From a candidate division TA06 bacterium B3_TA06 (GTDB lineage Bacteria; Hydrothermota; Tepidihabitantia; B3-TA06), in the NCBI GenBank assembly GCA_005223075.1, contig NJBO01000010.1, positions 27,120-91,119 on the forward strand: a stretch of DNA of 64,000 nt. Reading direction: 5' to 3'. A model generated the notes under the pieces. It did not search any database and was not told the DNA's origin. It worked only from the letters and a program-made list of their open reading frames with translations. Shown one piece after another: positions 34,547-43,383 of the stretch. How positions within the stretch are numbered: the stretch's first letter is position 1; the number at the start of each line of letters is the position of its first letter. The position numbers and the translations under genes are program-made.

Positions 34547-36094
34547 TTATTCCCGTGACAGGAAGCGCCGCACGTCGGCGTCCATCTCCGCTGGGTCGCG
34601 TCCGGTGCGAAGCACGTGGTGTGGTAGCTCACCCTCAGGCTCAAAGCGCTCCTTCATCGCCAGGTATATCTCCCAGGTGGCGTCGGACTGTTTATCGCTC
34701 TCCTTGCGCTGCTTGATCCATGTCCTGACCTGCTCGTCCGAAGCCTCGCATCTGATGAAATGAACCTCGGCTTCCAGCTTCTCTCCCGCCTCTTTAAGTT
34801 CAGCACGCTCCTTTTGCTTGCTGTAGGTAGCGTCTATTATAAGTGACTGGTTTTGTGCGAGATAGGTTCGAGCCTTATCCTTTAACGCCTCATAGACCCG
34901 GTTGCTCATCTCAGGTGAGTAGAGGTCTTTGCCGAAGGATGCATAGTGATGCTCGTCGAGCGAGGCGCCTGCAAGCAGTCTGCGAACAATATCCGATCTG
35001 ATATGGATAGCGTTCGTCCAGTTCCGGGTTCTTGATGCCATAAGCGATTTGCCGGTTCCTGGGAGACCGTAAAACACGATCAGCCGAGGCGTGGAAGATA
35101 GTGTGGACGCGTACAGCCTTGCCAGATCAAAGTATGCACTGGCACGATTCTTTATCTCCGCTGGATTTACAGGGTTCTGTCCCAATTGGAAGCCGATCAC
35201 CTTACCCCGAACGTAGGCGCGGTAGCAGCGGAAGAAGTCGTGGAAACGCAAAAGCTCGTAGTCACCGGTCTCGTCCAGATAGCGGTCAAGCAGGAAATCC
35301 GAAAGATTACGTTTTCCATGGAAATCCAGATCCATGGTGAGAAACGCAAGGTCCGCGGCTGTGTCCGAGCAGGCAAAGCGCAGGTTGAACTCGATTCTAT
35401 CAAAGATATGAATCTTACCTTCGTGCACGAAGATGTTGCCCGAATGCAGATCGCCGTGGCAGTATTTTATCTTACCATCCTTCTCCCGCTTGCGGAAATC
35501 TTTCTCCTTCTCTGCAAGGAAGCGCTCGATTTGCCCATTGATGAAATCAAAGTCCTGGGGGGATATGGTGACGTCTTTCACATCCTCTGTCTGGGCAAAG
35601 TTCTCCTCCCAGTTGAAGCGTACGCTCTTAAGCGAACCCTCTTTGGTAATCTCATCCGACGTTCTTGCTTTCTCGTGGAACTTTGCGGTCTCGCGGGCTA
35701 ACTTATCTATAATAACGTAGCCTACTTTATCCTCAACAAGCAGGTAGCTCATCATGGTTTCCTGGGGGAGTTCTTTCATAACCACAGCATACTCCACGAC
35801 TTCCCCGTTCTCACCCAACTTAAGATTGCCTTTTTCATCCAGGGTGATGGGTTCGACCCCCAGATAGAGATCGGAAAGCTCGCGGTTTAGCTCGACCTCA
35901 CGTTCGCAGAAGGTCTTGCGTTTCTCTAATGTAGAGAAATCAAGGAACCCGAAGTTTACCGGTTTCTTGATCTTATAGGCACGTTTTCCTGTGAGGAACA
36001 CCCAAGCGGTGTGGGTTTCGGCCCTGCGGACTTTTTCTACATCATGTGAATAAAACCCCGGATTACTGAAGGCCTCAAGGATTCTTTGCTGCAC
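34547..36094 (-). CDS. Bifunctional aminoglycoside-phosphotransferase-like / P-loop ATPase protein
   Basis: 515 aa. N-terminal APH-like kinase domain with YCHGDLHSGNIFVHEGKIHIFDRIEFN (Brenner motif HGDLHxxN and metal-binding D), then a P-loop kinase-like domain starting LIVFYGLPGTGKSLMASR with LIIDATYSKQKERAEL and HFIRCEASDEQVRTWIKQR. This fused family is widespread; its substrate is unknown and antibiotic resistance should not be assumed. GTG start after AGAGGAG. Confidence 0.88.
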   Translation of the reverse strand: MQQRILEAFSNPGFYSHDVEKVRRAETHTAWVFLTGKRAYKIKKPVNFGFLDFSTLEKRKTFCEREVELNRELSDLYLGVEPITLDEKGNLKLGENGEVVEYAVVMKELPQETMMSYLLVEDKVGYVIIDKLARETAKFHEKARTSDEITKEGSLKSVRFNWEENFAQTEDVKDVTISPQDFDFINGQIERFLAEKEKDFRKREKDGKIKYCHGDLHSGNIFVHEGKIHIFDRIEFNLRFACSDTAADLAFLTMDLDFHGKRNLSDFLLDRYLDETGDYELLRFHDFFRCYRAYVRGKVIGFQLGQNPVNPAEIKNRASAYFDLARLYASTLSSTPRLIVFYGLPGTGKSLMASRTRNWTNAIHIRSDIVRRLLAGASLDEHHYASFGKDLYSPEMSNRVYEALKDKARTYLAQNQSLIIDATYSKQKERAELKEAGEKLEAEVHFIRCEASDEQVRTWIKQRKESDKQSDATWEIYLAMKERFEPEGELPHHVLRTGRDPAEMDADVRRFLSRE

Positions 36095-36111
36095 CGCTGC
36101 TCCTCTTAAGC

Positions 36112-37215
36112 TTATGCCAGCAGGCGTCCGATCTGGGTGGCGGTCTGTTTGAGATTCTCTTTAGTTGCAGCTATAGCCTTGCTGCGATCGATCGGCCCTG
36201 GTTGTATGGATATGGCGGCAGTCCTGCGGTCGCGTGGTGCTATCTGAACCCCTATCTCTCCGCACAGGAGTATCAGTTTGCTGTGCGGCAACCGACGCAG
36301 CGCCCCTATTACCTTGTAAGATAGGCTCTGCTTGTCCAGTCTGCCCTCGCCGGAGATTACGATGTCTTCTTTCTTCAGCTTATCCCTGAGGCCTGAGAGT
36401 CTTAGGAGGTAGTCTGCGCCGCTCATTAGCTTGCAGCCTGCAAGGACGGCGAACCCGAATGCGATGCCTCCTGCAGCACCCATGCCTCGGCGGTGATCAA
36501 GCCTCTGAGCGATTGCCAGTTCGGCCACCTCTGCGTAGCGCTGCAGGCTGAGTTCAAGCGCCTTAAGCTCTTTTTGGCCGGCACCCTTCTGAGGGGCATA
36601 GATCAAGGCTCCATATGGGCCGAGTAAGGGACTGTCGACGTCCCAGAGTATCAGTACCTGTTTCTTGACCCTCGGGTCTATGCCGGATAGATCTATTCTT
36701 TCAAGGTCTGTAAGTTCAGCAGGCCCAAGCCCCAGTGGATTATCTTTTGAATCCAGGAAACGAACACCTAAAACCTCCAACGCATCCCTGCCCCCGTCAA
36801 CCGTGGCGCTTCCTCCCAGTCCAACGACCACCTCCTCCATGCCCTTATCAAGCAGTGCAAGGATAGCCTCGCCCAGCCCTTTTGAGGTGGTTTTAAGGGG
36901 GTCGCGTTCCTGGGGGGCCACGAGCCTGAGTCCGAGGATGGAGGCCGATTCAATAAAGGCCTGCCTGCCTGAGATAAGCGCTGAGGTTTTGATCTGCCTG
37001 CCGGCAGGGTCGGTTACCTGAAGTGTCACGTTCCTCAAGCGTTGGCCCTTGAAGTAGTATGAGATGCATTCCAGGAATCCGTCGCCGCCGTCTGAAAGTG
37101 GGTAGAGTTCGATCTTTTTCCTCTTCAGGCTGCTTTTCAGGCCTGTGGCTATGGCACGTGCCGCAGCAACAGGTCCCAAGGCCTCCTTGAACGCTGTTGG
37201 AGCTACGATGATCAT
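36112..37215 (-). CDS. Glycerate kinase (GlxK/GarK family)
   Basis: 367 aa. VAPTAFKEALGPVAAARAIATGL, PLSDGGDGFLECI, VVGLGGSATVDGGRDALEVLG, GAAGGIAFGFAVLAGCKLMSGADYLL and VISGEGRLDKQSL match the type-2 glycerate kinase fold. Phosphorylates D-glycerate to 2- or 3-phosphoglycerate, feeding the enolase step. Overlaps lysC by 4 nt at the end of the lysine operon. Confidence 0.92.
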   Translation of the reverse strand: MIIVAPTAFKEALGPVAAARAIATGLKSSLKRKKIELYPLSDGGDGFLECISYYFKGQRLRNVTLQVTDPAGRQIKTSALISGRQAFIESASILGLRLVAPQERDPLKTTSKGLGEAILALLDKGMEEVVVGLGGSATVDGGRDALEVLGVRFLDSKDNPLGLGPAELTDLERIDLSGIDPRVKKQVLILWDVDSPLLGPYGALIYAPQKGAGQKELKALELSLQRYAEVAELAIAQRLDHRRGMGAAGGIAFGFAVLAGCKLMSGADYLLRLSGLRDKLKKEDIVISGEGRLDKQSLSYKVIGALRRLPHSKLILLCGEIGVQIAPRDRRTAAISIQPGPIDRSKAIAATKENLKQTATQIGRLLA

Positions 37216-38435
37216 TTTGACCTCACCATCAGGTTAAACTCCTCAAGCAGTCTTGTGATGGCTCGCTTAAGGCTGCGCGCACGCAAAAAGAAGGTCAGTT
37301 TGAGTTGGGAGGTGGCAAACGCCTCTATGTGAACGTTTTCTGCGCGCAGTACCTCGAATGCGCGTCTTGTGATATGCGCATCCTGCCCTGCACCAGGACC
37401 CACAAGCGAGACCTCGCTTATCTGCTTCATAACAGAGAGTCTTGCCGCACCGGTCTCCTTACGGAATGCGTTTAATATCTTCTCGGTTAGAGGGGCATCT
37501 TCTTTTGATACGATGAAGGCTAGGTCGAAGGCTTCTGCCTGGGGGTGACCATGTGAGTAGGATAGGATATGTACCCCAACATCAGCCAGACGAGCGACCG
37601 CCTGAGTCATCACGAGTGGATTCTTGGGCACATCCTTAACCGTGAACCGCACCAGTCCTTTCTGCTGCGTGACGGCGCGCACAAAGCGGTCCTCGAGCTC
37701 CTTGAAATCCCTAACCTTGGTTCCTCGCTTTTCAGGAGCAAGGCTTGAGCGTACCTCCAGTGGAACCTTGTAGCGCATGGCTAGTGCCGCAGCACGTGGA
37801 TGCAGCACCCGGGCGCCGTAATCGGAAAGCTCAACAAGTTCCTCGTAGCTTATCCTTTCTAGACACGTGGCTTTTGGAAACAGGTGCGGGTCTGCCGTGC
37901 ACAACCCCTTGACTGTCTTGTATAACTCACAAGAATCTGCGCCCAGAAACTTGGTAAGGGCCACTGCCGTGGTATCCGATCCGCCGCGGCCAAGCGTGGT
38001 TACCTCTTTGCCCTCAGCACTTACGCCCTGGAACCCGGCAACTATCGGGATATAACCGGCGGCAATGGTCTCCCTTAGCCTGTTGCCGCGCACGAATAGT
38101 ATCCGGGCGTCGTTGTGGCTCTCGTCGGTGTGTATGCCTACCTGTGAACCGGTAAAGGAGCGGGCCTTGACCCCTCGTTCGGCAAGTGCCATGGCCAAAA
38201 GGCTCATGGTGATGCGCTCACCAGCGGTAAGAAGCATGTCAAGCTCCCTGCCTTTGGGTTTGGTAGTTACAGATCGTGCTAAGGCGTTAAGCTCATCGGT
38301 CTTAGTGCCCATCGCCGAGACCACAACCACCAGCTTATCTTCTCTTGCCCTGTCAGCTAGATAAGAGGCCACCCTTTTTAATTGCCGCACGGTGGCGAGT
38401 GAACGACCTCCGAACTTGGTTACTATCAGAGCCAT
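37212..38435 (-). CDS. lysC: Aspartate kinase
   Basis: 407 aa. VTKFGGRSLA (KFGGxS variant), VVVSAMG, TLGRGGSDTTAVALTKFLGADSCELYKTVKGLCTADP, LSDYGARVLHPRAA, then two ACT domains (from LVRFTVKDVP and SEVSLVGPGAGQD) for feedback control. The usual Y-T-D-V-D-G in the nucleotide strand is Y-K-T-V-K-G here. Catalyses the first step of aspartate-family synthesis; next to dap genes. Confidence 0.93.
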   Translation of the reverse strand: MALIVTKFGGRSLATVRQLKRVASYLADRAREDKLVVVVSAMGTKTDELNALARSVTTKPKGRELDMLLTAGERITMSLLAMALAERGVKARSFTGSQVGIHTDESHNDARILFVRGNRLRETIAAGYIPIVAGFQGVSAEGKEVTTLGRGGSDTTAVALTKFLGADSCELYKTVKGLCTADPHLFPKATCLERISYEELVELSDYGARVLHPRAAALAMRYKVPLEVRSSLAPEKRGTKVRDFKELEDRFVRAVTQQKGLVRFTVKDVPKNPLVMTQAVARLADVGVHILSYSHGHPQAEAFDLAFIVSKEDAPLTEKILNAFRKETGAARLSVMKQISEVSLVGPGAGQDAHITRRAFEVLRAENVHIEAFATSQLKLTFFLRARSLKRAITRLLEEFNLMVRSK

Positions 38436-39571
38436 TTCCCTAAACGATCCACAGCTTCTTGGATTTGAGCGCGGTCGAGTGTCAGCGAGAAGCGAACGTA
38501 GCCCTCGCCTGCCTCGCCAAAACCTATACCCGGTGTCACAAGGACGCCGGTTTCAGCAAGCATCTTGCGAGCGAACTCCAGGGAGGAACTGTCTTTATGT
38601 GGAACCTGTGCCCATACGTAGAATGTGGCCTTTGTGGATGGGATCACCCAGCCCAGCTGGTTGAGCCCTGCAAACAAGGCACCTCTGCGCGATTTATAAA
38701 GGGCCCGTATCTCTTTACCCACTTCGCCTGCCAGCTCAAGGGCGGTCTGGGCCGCTCGCTGGATCGCTACGAAGACCCCGGAGTCGGTGTTCCGCTTGAT
38801 CTTTAAGAGGGCGGCGATCATCCGTGCATTTCCGACAGCAAACCCGATACGCCAGCCGGTCATATTGAAGGTCTTGGAGAATGAACCGAACTCCACTGCG
38901 CACTCTTTGGCTCCTGGCACGGCAAGTATACTGGTCGGTTCCTCGTCGAAGTAGATCTCGGAGTAGGTGTTGTCGTTGGCAAGCCACATGTTGTGAGCGC
39001 GCGCAAACTGCACCGCCTCGGCAAGATGGATGGGTGAAGCTACGGCTGCGGTGGGGTTTGAGGGATAGTTAAGGATCAGTAGTTTGGTCTTATGAGTAGC
39101 CTTAAGGCGTGGAATATCCATAATGAAGTGATTTGCTTCAAGCAGATGGGCAGGGATAGGTGTCCCTCCTGCAAGGAGGGTCTGGTTGCGGCAGACCGGG
39201 TATGAGGGATCGGGATAGATCACCTCATCGCCCGGATCAACAAGTGCCCAGATAAGGTGGCCTATACCCTCCTTTGAGCCGATGAGCACACAGACCTCGG
39301 TCTGGGGGTCCAGGTCCACTCCAAAGCGATCCTTGTACCAGTAGGCGATGTCTCGGCGAAGGCTCAGCGTTCCCTCATAGCTGGGGTAACGGTGGGTAGA
39401 CGGATCGTTTGCCGCGTGAGAGAGAGCGTTAACGATCTCAGGGTGGGTCGGCTGATCAGGGTCTCCTACACCGAAGTCAATGACCCCCTCTCCGTAGGTG
39501 GCTTTAGCCGCATCAAGCTCTGCAAAGAGGTAGGGGGGAAGCAGGTCTAAACGCTTGGCGTGCTCTCTCAA
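38426..39571 (-). CDS. dapL: LL-diaminopimelate aminotransferase (class I/II)
   Basis: 381 aa fold-type I aminotransferase. VIDFGVGDPDQPTHPEIV, STHRYPSYEGTLSLRRDIAYWYKDRFGVDLDP, GSKEGIGHLIWALVDPGDEVIYPDPSYPVC, NYPSNPTAAVAS, and the PLP-lysine GSFSKTFNMTGWRIGFAVG. Placement between dapB and lysC supports direct amination of tetrahydrodipicolinate. The symbol is by context; other aminotransferases look similar. It overlaps both neighbours. Confidence 0.88.
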   Translation of the reverse strand: MREHAKRLDLLPPYLFAELDAAKATYGEGVIDFGVGDPDQPTHPEIVNALSHAANDPSTHRYPSYEGTLSLRRDIAYWYKDRFGVDLDPQTEVCVLIGSKEGIGHLIWALVDPGDEVIYPDPSYPVCRNQTLLAGGTPIPAHLLEANHFIMDIPRLKATHKTKLLILNYPSNPTAAVASPIHLAEAVQFARAHNMWLANDNTYSEIYFDEEPTSILAVPGAKECAVEFGSFSKTFNMTGWRIGFAVGNARMIAALLKIKRNTDSGVFVAIQRAAQTALELAGEVGKEIRALYKSRRGALFAGLNQLGWVIPSTKATFYVWAQVPHKDSSSLEFARKMLAETGVLVTPGIGFGEAGEGYVRFSLTLDRAQIQEAVDRLGKWL

Positions 39572-40335
39572 CTTTCCTCCAGGATATCAGCGAATTGATA
39601 GAATCTTTTCGGTTTATGTGCGATAAATCTTATTGCTTTCAGTGTTCCTTTGGCGAAAGCTAACCTGCTTGAAGCCCGATGTGTAAGCTCCAGTCTTTCG
39701 CCTTCGGTCGCAAAGTAAAGGGTGTGCTCGCCCGCCACGTCGCCTCCGCGCAGGGCAAGGACGGCCAGTTCGTCCGGGGCACGCTCTCCAGTGTAACCCT
39801 CACGTCCGTAGATGACTTTCGTGATCCTCCGGTTCGCTTTGATAATCCCTGCAAGCTTCTTTGCGGTTCCTGAAGGCGCGTCCTTTTTGTGGCGGTGGTG
39901 CATCTCAACTATCTCAACGTCGTAGTCGGGCAGCGCCCTTGTTGTTTCTGCGGCAAGCTTGAACATAAGGTTCACGCCTACAGACATGTTCGGCGCCCAT
40001 AGAATAGCTCTCTCTGCAGCGGATTCCTTGAGTCGGTTGAGATCTTCCTCTGAGAGCCCGGTTGTACCCGAAACAAGCGGCAGTCTGGAGGGTCTCATGG
40101 TCTCGATGATCTGGAATAGACCCTCAGGCGATGTAAACTCCACCACCACGTCAGCCTCCTCCAGAAGACTCGCCAACTCCGCCGTGATGTCCATCCCATA
40201 GCGGGACTTACCGATATCTGGATGATCGGCTCGCTCCACGATTCCCACAAGCTCCATATCCTCGGCCTCACTCACCAACCTTGCTACCTCCCCGGCCATG
40301 CGGCCGCAGCCGCCTGCAACTATTACCCGGATCAT
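39568..40335 (-). CDS. dapB: 4-hydroxy-tetrahydrodipicolinate reductase
   Basis: 255 aa. IRVIVAGGCGRMAGEVARLV nucleotide motif, VEFTSPEGL, SGTTGLSEEDL, APNMSVGVNLM, and the catalytic EIVEMHHRHKKDAPSGTAKKLA. Coupled (ATGA) to dapL and dapA. Confidence 0.96.
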   Translation of the reverse strand: MIRVIVAGGCGRMAGEVARLVSEAEDMELVGIVERADHPDIGKSRYGMDITAELASLLEEADVVVEFTSPEGLFQIIETMRPSRLPLVSGTTGLSEEDLNRLKESAAERAILWAPNMSVGVNLMFKLAAETTRALPDYDVEIVEMHHRHKKDAPSGTAKKLAGIIKANRRITKVIYGREGYTGERAPDELAVLALRGGDVAGEHTLYFATEGERLELTHRASSRLAFAKGTLKAIRFIAHKPKRFYQFADILEES

Positions 40336-41219
40336 ACCGCCAGACCGTATGCAAGCATCGCTTCGCGAAGCTTTGCCAGGTTCTCTTCGGATACCGGTGC
40401 CAAAGGCAGACGCACCTCGCCGGAGTTTATGCCCATAAGACCGGTTGCCGCCTTCACCGGCCCGGGATTGGTCTCCGTAAAGAGTGCCTTCACGAGCGGA
40501 AAGAGCTTCTGGTGTATGGTCAGCGCAGCCTCGAAATCGCCCTGTTCGAAGAAGCGCACCATGTTCGCGGTGTCATACGGGGCGATGTTGGAGACCACCG
40601 AGACCACACCCTTGCCGCCAACAGCCAGGATGGGCAGTGTCAAGCTGTCGTCTCCTGAAAGCACGGCCAGTTTCTCCCCGCAGCGCCTGACGATATCGGT
40701 GGACTGATCCAAGTTGCCCGATGCCTCCTTCACCGCCACTATCTTATCGTACTTGTCTGCAATCCGCTGGACGGTCGCAGGGAGTATATTCCCGCCAGTG
40801 CGTGAAGGCACGTTGTAGATAACTATGGGCAGGTCGGTCTGTTCACAGATCTCGGCATAATGTCTGTACAATCCCTCCTGGGTGGGTTTGTTGTAGTATG
40901 GAGTGACCACAAGTGCCGCGTCAGCTCCCAACTTCTTAACCTGGTTTACCCTCTTGATAGTCTTTGTTGTGGAGTTGGTGCCTGCGCCTGCCAGGACCGG
41001 GACCTTACGGTCAGCTTCTTTAGCCAACTTAACGGTGGTGGCGATCATCGTGTCTTGTTCTTCTTCTGTAAGCGCGGGAGTTTCGCCGGTTGTGCCGCAG
41101 GCCAGAAGCCCGTCAATCCCTTGCTCTACCTGCCAGCGGACGTGTTTCTCCAGCGCTTCGGTATCAAGTTTGCCGTTTCGAAACGGCGTGACGAGAGCGG
41201 TTATCGCGCCTCGGAACAT
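40332..41219 (-). CDS. dapA: 4-hydroxy-tetrahydrodipicolinate synthase
   Basis: 295 aa TIM barrel. TALVTPFRNGKLD, GIDGLLACGTTGETPALTEEEQ, ALVVTPYYNKPTQEGLYRHY with the catalytic Tyr, LPIVIYNVPSRTG, and Schiff-base Lys in KIVAVKEASGN. First gene of dapA-dapB-dapL-lysC-glycerate kinase, read through 4-nt overlaps. Confidence 0.97.
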   Translation of the reverse strand: MFRGAITALVTPFRNGKLDTEALEKHVRWQVEQGIDGLLACGTTGETPALTEEEQDTMIATTVKLAKEADRKVPVLAGAGTNSTTKTIKRVNQVKKLGADAALVVTPYYNKPTQEGLYRHYAEICEQTDLPIVIYNVPSRTGGNILPATVQRIADKYDKIVAVKEASGNLDQSTDIVRRCGEKLAVLSGDDSLTLPILAVGGKGVVSVVSNIAPYDTANMVRFFEQGDFEAALTIHQKLFPLVKALFTETNPGPVKAATGLMGINSGEVRLPLAPVSEENLAKLREAMLAYGLAV

Positions 41220-41236
41220 TTCGCCTCCTTGAGTTA

Positions 41237-41264
41237 ACTATACTCGATTTGGGAGGAAAATCAA
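41237..41264 (-). promoter_or_regulatory. Promoter of the dapA operon
   Basis: Minus strand TTGATT (41259-41264), 16-nt spacer, TATAGT (41237-41242), then a short leader with AAGGAGG before the ATG. No lysine-riboswitch-like length is available. Confidence 0.7.
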
Positions 41265-41272
41265 GATTTGGA

Positions 41273-41306
41273 TGCTCCTTTTCTCTTTACAGAGAAAAGA
41301 TCGCAG
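41273..41306 (+). repeat. Covarying hairpin repeat, copy 5
   Basis: TGCTCCTTTT, stem CTCT-TTAC-AGAG, AAAAGATCGCAG. Directly upstream of the dapA promoter. Confidence 0.8.
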
Positions 41307-41330
41307 AGGGGACCTCGAGACTGTATTCCG

Positions 41331-41450
41331 TCATCGCGAGGGAGTCGCAGACGACCGTGGCGATCTCATAGCTTAAACGAAGGTAACTACCCTAACCATC
41401 ACATGTAGTGCGAGGCTCAGTGTGCCCCATTGGGTATCAGCCTCGTTAAA
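41331..41450. repeat. GTCATCGCGAGGGAG and GTAGTGCGAGGC repeats
   Basis: 41331-41369 (GTCATCGCGAGGGAG...GTGGCGATCTC) belongs with the 30943 element. 41402-41450 is a degraded GTAGTGCGAGGC element carrying an inserted CAGTGTGCCCCATTGGG string. Fills the gap between dapA and the DarT-macro gene. Confidence 0.55.
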
Positions 41451-41472
41451 ACAGGCGAAGAGCCTAGGCAAG

Positions 41473-42657
41473 TTATTTAAATAATTGGCTTTGCCCCAAC
41501 AAGAACTCTTTGGAAAGCAACTCGTCGGAGATTTTCTTCTCGGCGGGCAAATATATCCATACCGGTATTTCCGAGGTGGACAAATACTTACATAAGAGGG
41601 GACCGACATCTCGCCATTCAAGCCTGCCAAGTCCACACCCAAGGGCTGGAAGAGCCAAAGATCTTATACCTTGATTTCTGTAATTGTCCCGAAGCCACTG
41701 TAATCCTTTTTCTATAGTATGTATATCTGAATGTTTTCTCCAATGTTTCTTTGTTGGGAAGAGAAGAAACCATGTTTCGCCGTTGGATGGAGTTAAAGTC
41801 GATGGCTCCTCTGCCAAGAGATCATAGTAAGAAGACTCACGTTTATATAGGTGGGGTCTACCTATTCTTAGCTCACCTTTGCGACATAAGTCCTGGTAGT
41901 ACACATATACATCTGGGAATTGACATTTCGCTCTCGAAGCAAGTCCCTTACCCATAACGCCTACGCAATTGACACTCACCGTAAGCGTCTGTTTCTTAGA
42001 GAAGAACATGTCTCCTTCAACCAGAGAAAGATAGGGAGTAAGGATAGCTCTGATAGGAGATTGAAAAAACATCTTGGGGGATGGTACAATTGGAAGATCG
42101 GTTTGCTGAAGTATCTCCTTATTTCTTTCTTTGGCTTCATGGCTTGCGACGTATATTGTTTGAATCATATCGGGGGCGATCTCATCCGGAACAAGACACT
42201 CAGCCATAATTGTTCTTTTAGATCCATCTTCTTCTTTCCACCATTCTATATTGATGTTTTCTCTAATTTGAGGAATGATCCTTGCGAACTCGCTTGGAGG
42301 CAATATCTCTGATAGCGAATGAGCAGCGTTCCCTGTGGAAACGAATGTGTCTTTTCTGTTTAATATATCTGGGCGTACGCTGAGAACAATAATATTCTCT
42401 GGAGACTTGGTGTTCAACACCCTATAGAGCATTGGATTTCGGGGCTGAAAATAGAGGTTAGCAAAACTCCATAGACTTTTACCATTGGGAGCTAATCTGT
42501 GACGACGGCTCGAAACAATTTGGGCGTCATATATTGGTGTAAATTGAATATCTTGTGCTTCGACCTGGTCATGAGATAGAATTCCTCTCTTTAATATGGA
42601 TGGCAAGTTGTTAATATGGGCGATATAATACAATCCCCTGACGCCTCTATTCTCCAT
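41473..42657 (-). CDS. Single-chain DarT-like ADP-ribosyltransferase fused to a DarG-like macrodomain
   Basis: 394 aa. Residues 1-185 match DarT (DUF4433), a toxin that ADP-ribosylates thymidine in single-stranded DNA: GLYYIAHINNLPSILKRGIL, RR at 51-52, FANLYFQPRNPMLYRVL, and MAECLVPDEI with E153 at the place of the catalytic Glu. Residues ~205-370 match the DarG macrodomain that removes this mark: VSVNCVGVMGKGLASRAKCQFP, FLLFPTKKHWRKHSDI and LALPALGCGLGRLEW. DarT and DarG are normally separate adjacent genes; here one frame joins them, and DarG's C-terminal DarT-binding domain is absent. The gene is richer in A and T than its neighbours, suggesting transfer. Leader has GGAGG. Confidence 0.85.
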   Translation of the reverse strand: MENRGVRGLYYIAHINNLPSILKRGILSHDQVEAQDIQFTPIYDAQIVSSRRHRLAPNGKSLWSFANLYFQPRNPMLYRVLNTKSPENIIVLSVRPDILNRKDTFVSTGNAAHSLSEILPPSEFARIIPQIRENINIEWWKEEDGSKRTIMAECLVPDEIAPDMIQTIYVASHEAKERNKEILQQTDLPIVPSPKMFFQSPIRAILTPYLSLVEGDMFFSKKQTLTVSVNCVGVMGKGLASRAKCQFPDVYVYYQDLCRKGELRIGRPHLYKRESSYYDLLAEEPSTLTPSNGETWFLLFPTKKHWRKHSDIHTIEKGLQWLRDNYRNQGIRSLALPALGCGLGRLEWRDVGPLLCKYLSTSEIPVWIYLPAEKKISDELLSKEFLLGQSQLFK

Positions 42658-42703
42658 GAGATTTATCCTCCAATTCGATCAAAGTGATCTGTATTCAAAC
42701 CAG

Positions 42704-42731
42704 ATGATACCCACCAGCATCTTCTTGTCAA
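42704..42731 (-). promoter_or_regulatory. Promoter of the DarT-macro gene
   Basis: Minus strand TTGACA (42726-42731), 16-nt spacer, TATCAT (42704-42709), ~40-nt leader with GGAGG. The single-chain gene has its own promoter. Confidence 0.75.
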
Positions 42732-42820
42732 GAACTTTTACTCCTCCTCTCCTAGATTGACCGTGGGAGAGGTTGTTCACTTCGGTGCGTTGGCGGTGAA
42801 GCAATGAGGGACAAGTAAGG

Positions 42821-42865
42821 GCCGGCTCGCGCCAGACCTGATGCGTTAAGACCGGCCCCTACCGA
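42821..42865. repeat. GGGCCGGC...GACCGGCCCCTACCGA repeat
   Basis: Member of the GGGCCGACC...GGTCGGCCCCTACGA family (also at 2221 and 30984), between the DarT-macro gene and the small zinc-binding gene. Confidence 0.5.
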
Positions 42866-42886
42866 GTTACGTTCAGGCTCGCGAAG

Positions 42887-43054
42887 CTACCCCCGGCAGT
42901 TACCCTCCTTTTCTTTCGTCTGGCACTCGTCGCAGAGTTCGCCATAGGTAGGCCTTTTATAGCTCACATTTACATCTGAACCCGTAGGATAATTAGAACA
43001 GTTGGTGCACCAGTGCCAAGTGTCGCTGTTTTTTCTTTTGACGTACCTCGGCAT
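42887..43054 (-). CDS. Small CxxC zinc-binding protein
   Basis: 55 aa from ATG 43054 after AAAGGAGG. MPRYVKRKNSDTWHWC starts it; two CxxC pairs (WHWCTNCSNYPTG and ELCDECQTK) plus a last Cys suggest one zinc ribbon. A longer frame from ATG 43141 adds 29 residues with three more Cys but no ribosome site. Unknown function; similar short proteins appear to be widespread. Own promoter at 43153. Confidence 0.7.
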   Translation of the reverse strand: MPRYVKRKNSDTWHWCTNCSNYPTGSDVNVSYKRPTYGELCDECQTKEKEGNCRG

Positions 43055-43152
43055 CGTACCCTCCTTTGGACTTATTCGTCCAGGTTGACATTTGTGAAAG
43101 GAACAGGATTGGCCTGATTCTTTTTTGCACTCTCTATACATCTCGTTGCTTT

Positions 43153-43180
43153 ATTATATTGAACTTTTTAGAAAAGTCAA
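43153..43180 (-). promoter_or_regulatory. Promoter of the small zinc-binding gene
   Basis: Minus strand TTGACT (43175-43180), 16-nt spacer, TATAAT (43153-43158). Confidence 0.75.
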
Positions 43181-43225
43181 GTCCTTTACGTATTATCAGG
43201 TATGTGTTAGTTTATCCTTGAAGGT

Positions 43226-43372
43226 TTACTTCGGTGCGCAGACGGCGAAGTAGGCGGGCCAGTCCACCTGGGTGATCTGCAGACTGTTGCCGTCAGGATC
43301 GGTAAAGAGCGCTGAACTCCACGGCCTTTTTGAGATCGGAAACGGTCAAGCCGATTGGTTTGTAAAAGGTTA
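43226..43372 (-). pseudogene. Remnant of a VOC (glyoxalase-fold) gene with internal deletion
   Basis: On the minus strand one frame reads YKPIGLTVSDLKKAVEF, the start strand of a VOC domain. About 50 nt further on another frame reads FTDPDGNSLQITQVDWPAYF and ends AVCAPK-stop at 43226, the end strand of the same domain. A whole VOC protein is ~125 aa, so some 75-80 codons are lost between them and the frame is broken. The 9-bp repeat array lies directly at its 5' side. Confidence 0.7.
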
Positions 43373-43383
43373 TCGGTGGTATC

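Noticed and set aside
34547..36094. Aminoglycoside resistance gene
   Set aside because: Although the kinase domain is APH-like, it is fused to a P-loop domain in a widespread chromosomal family with no known resistance role.
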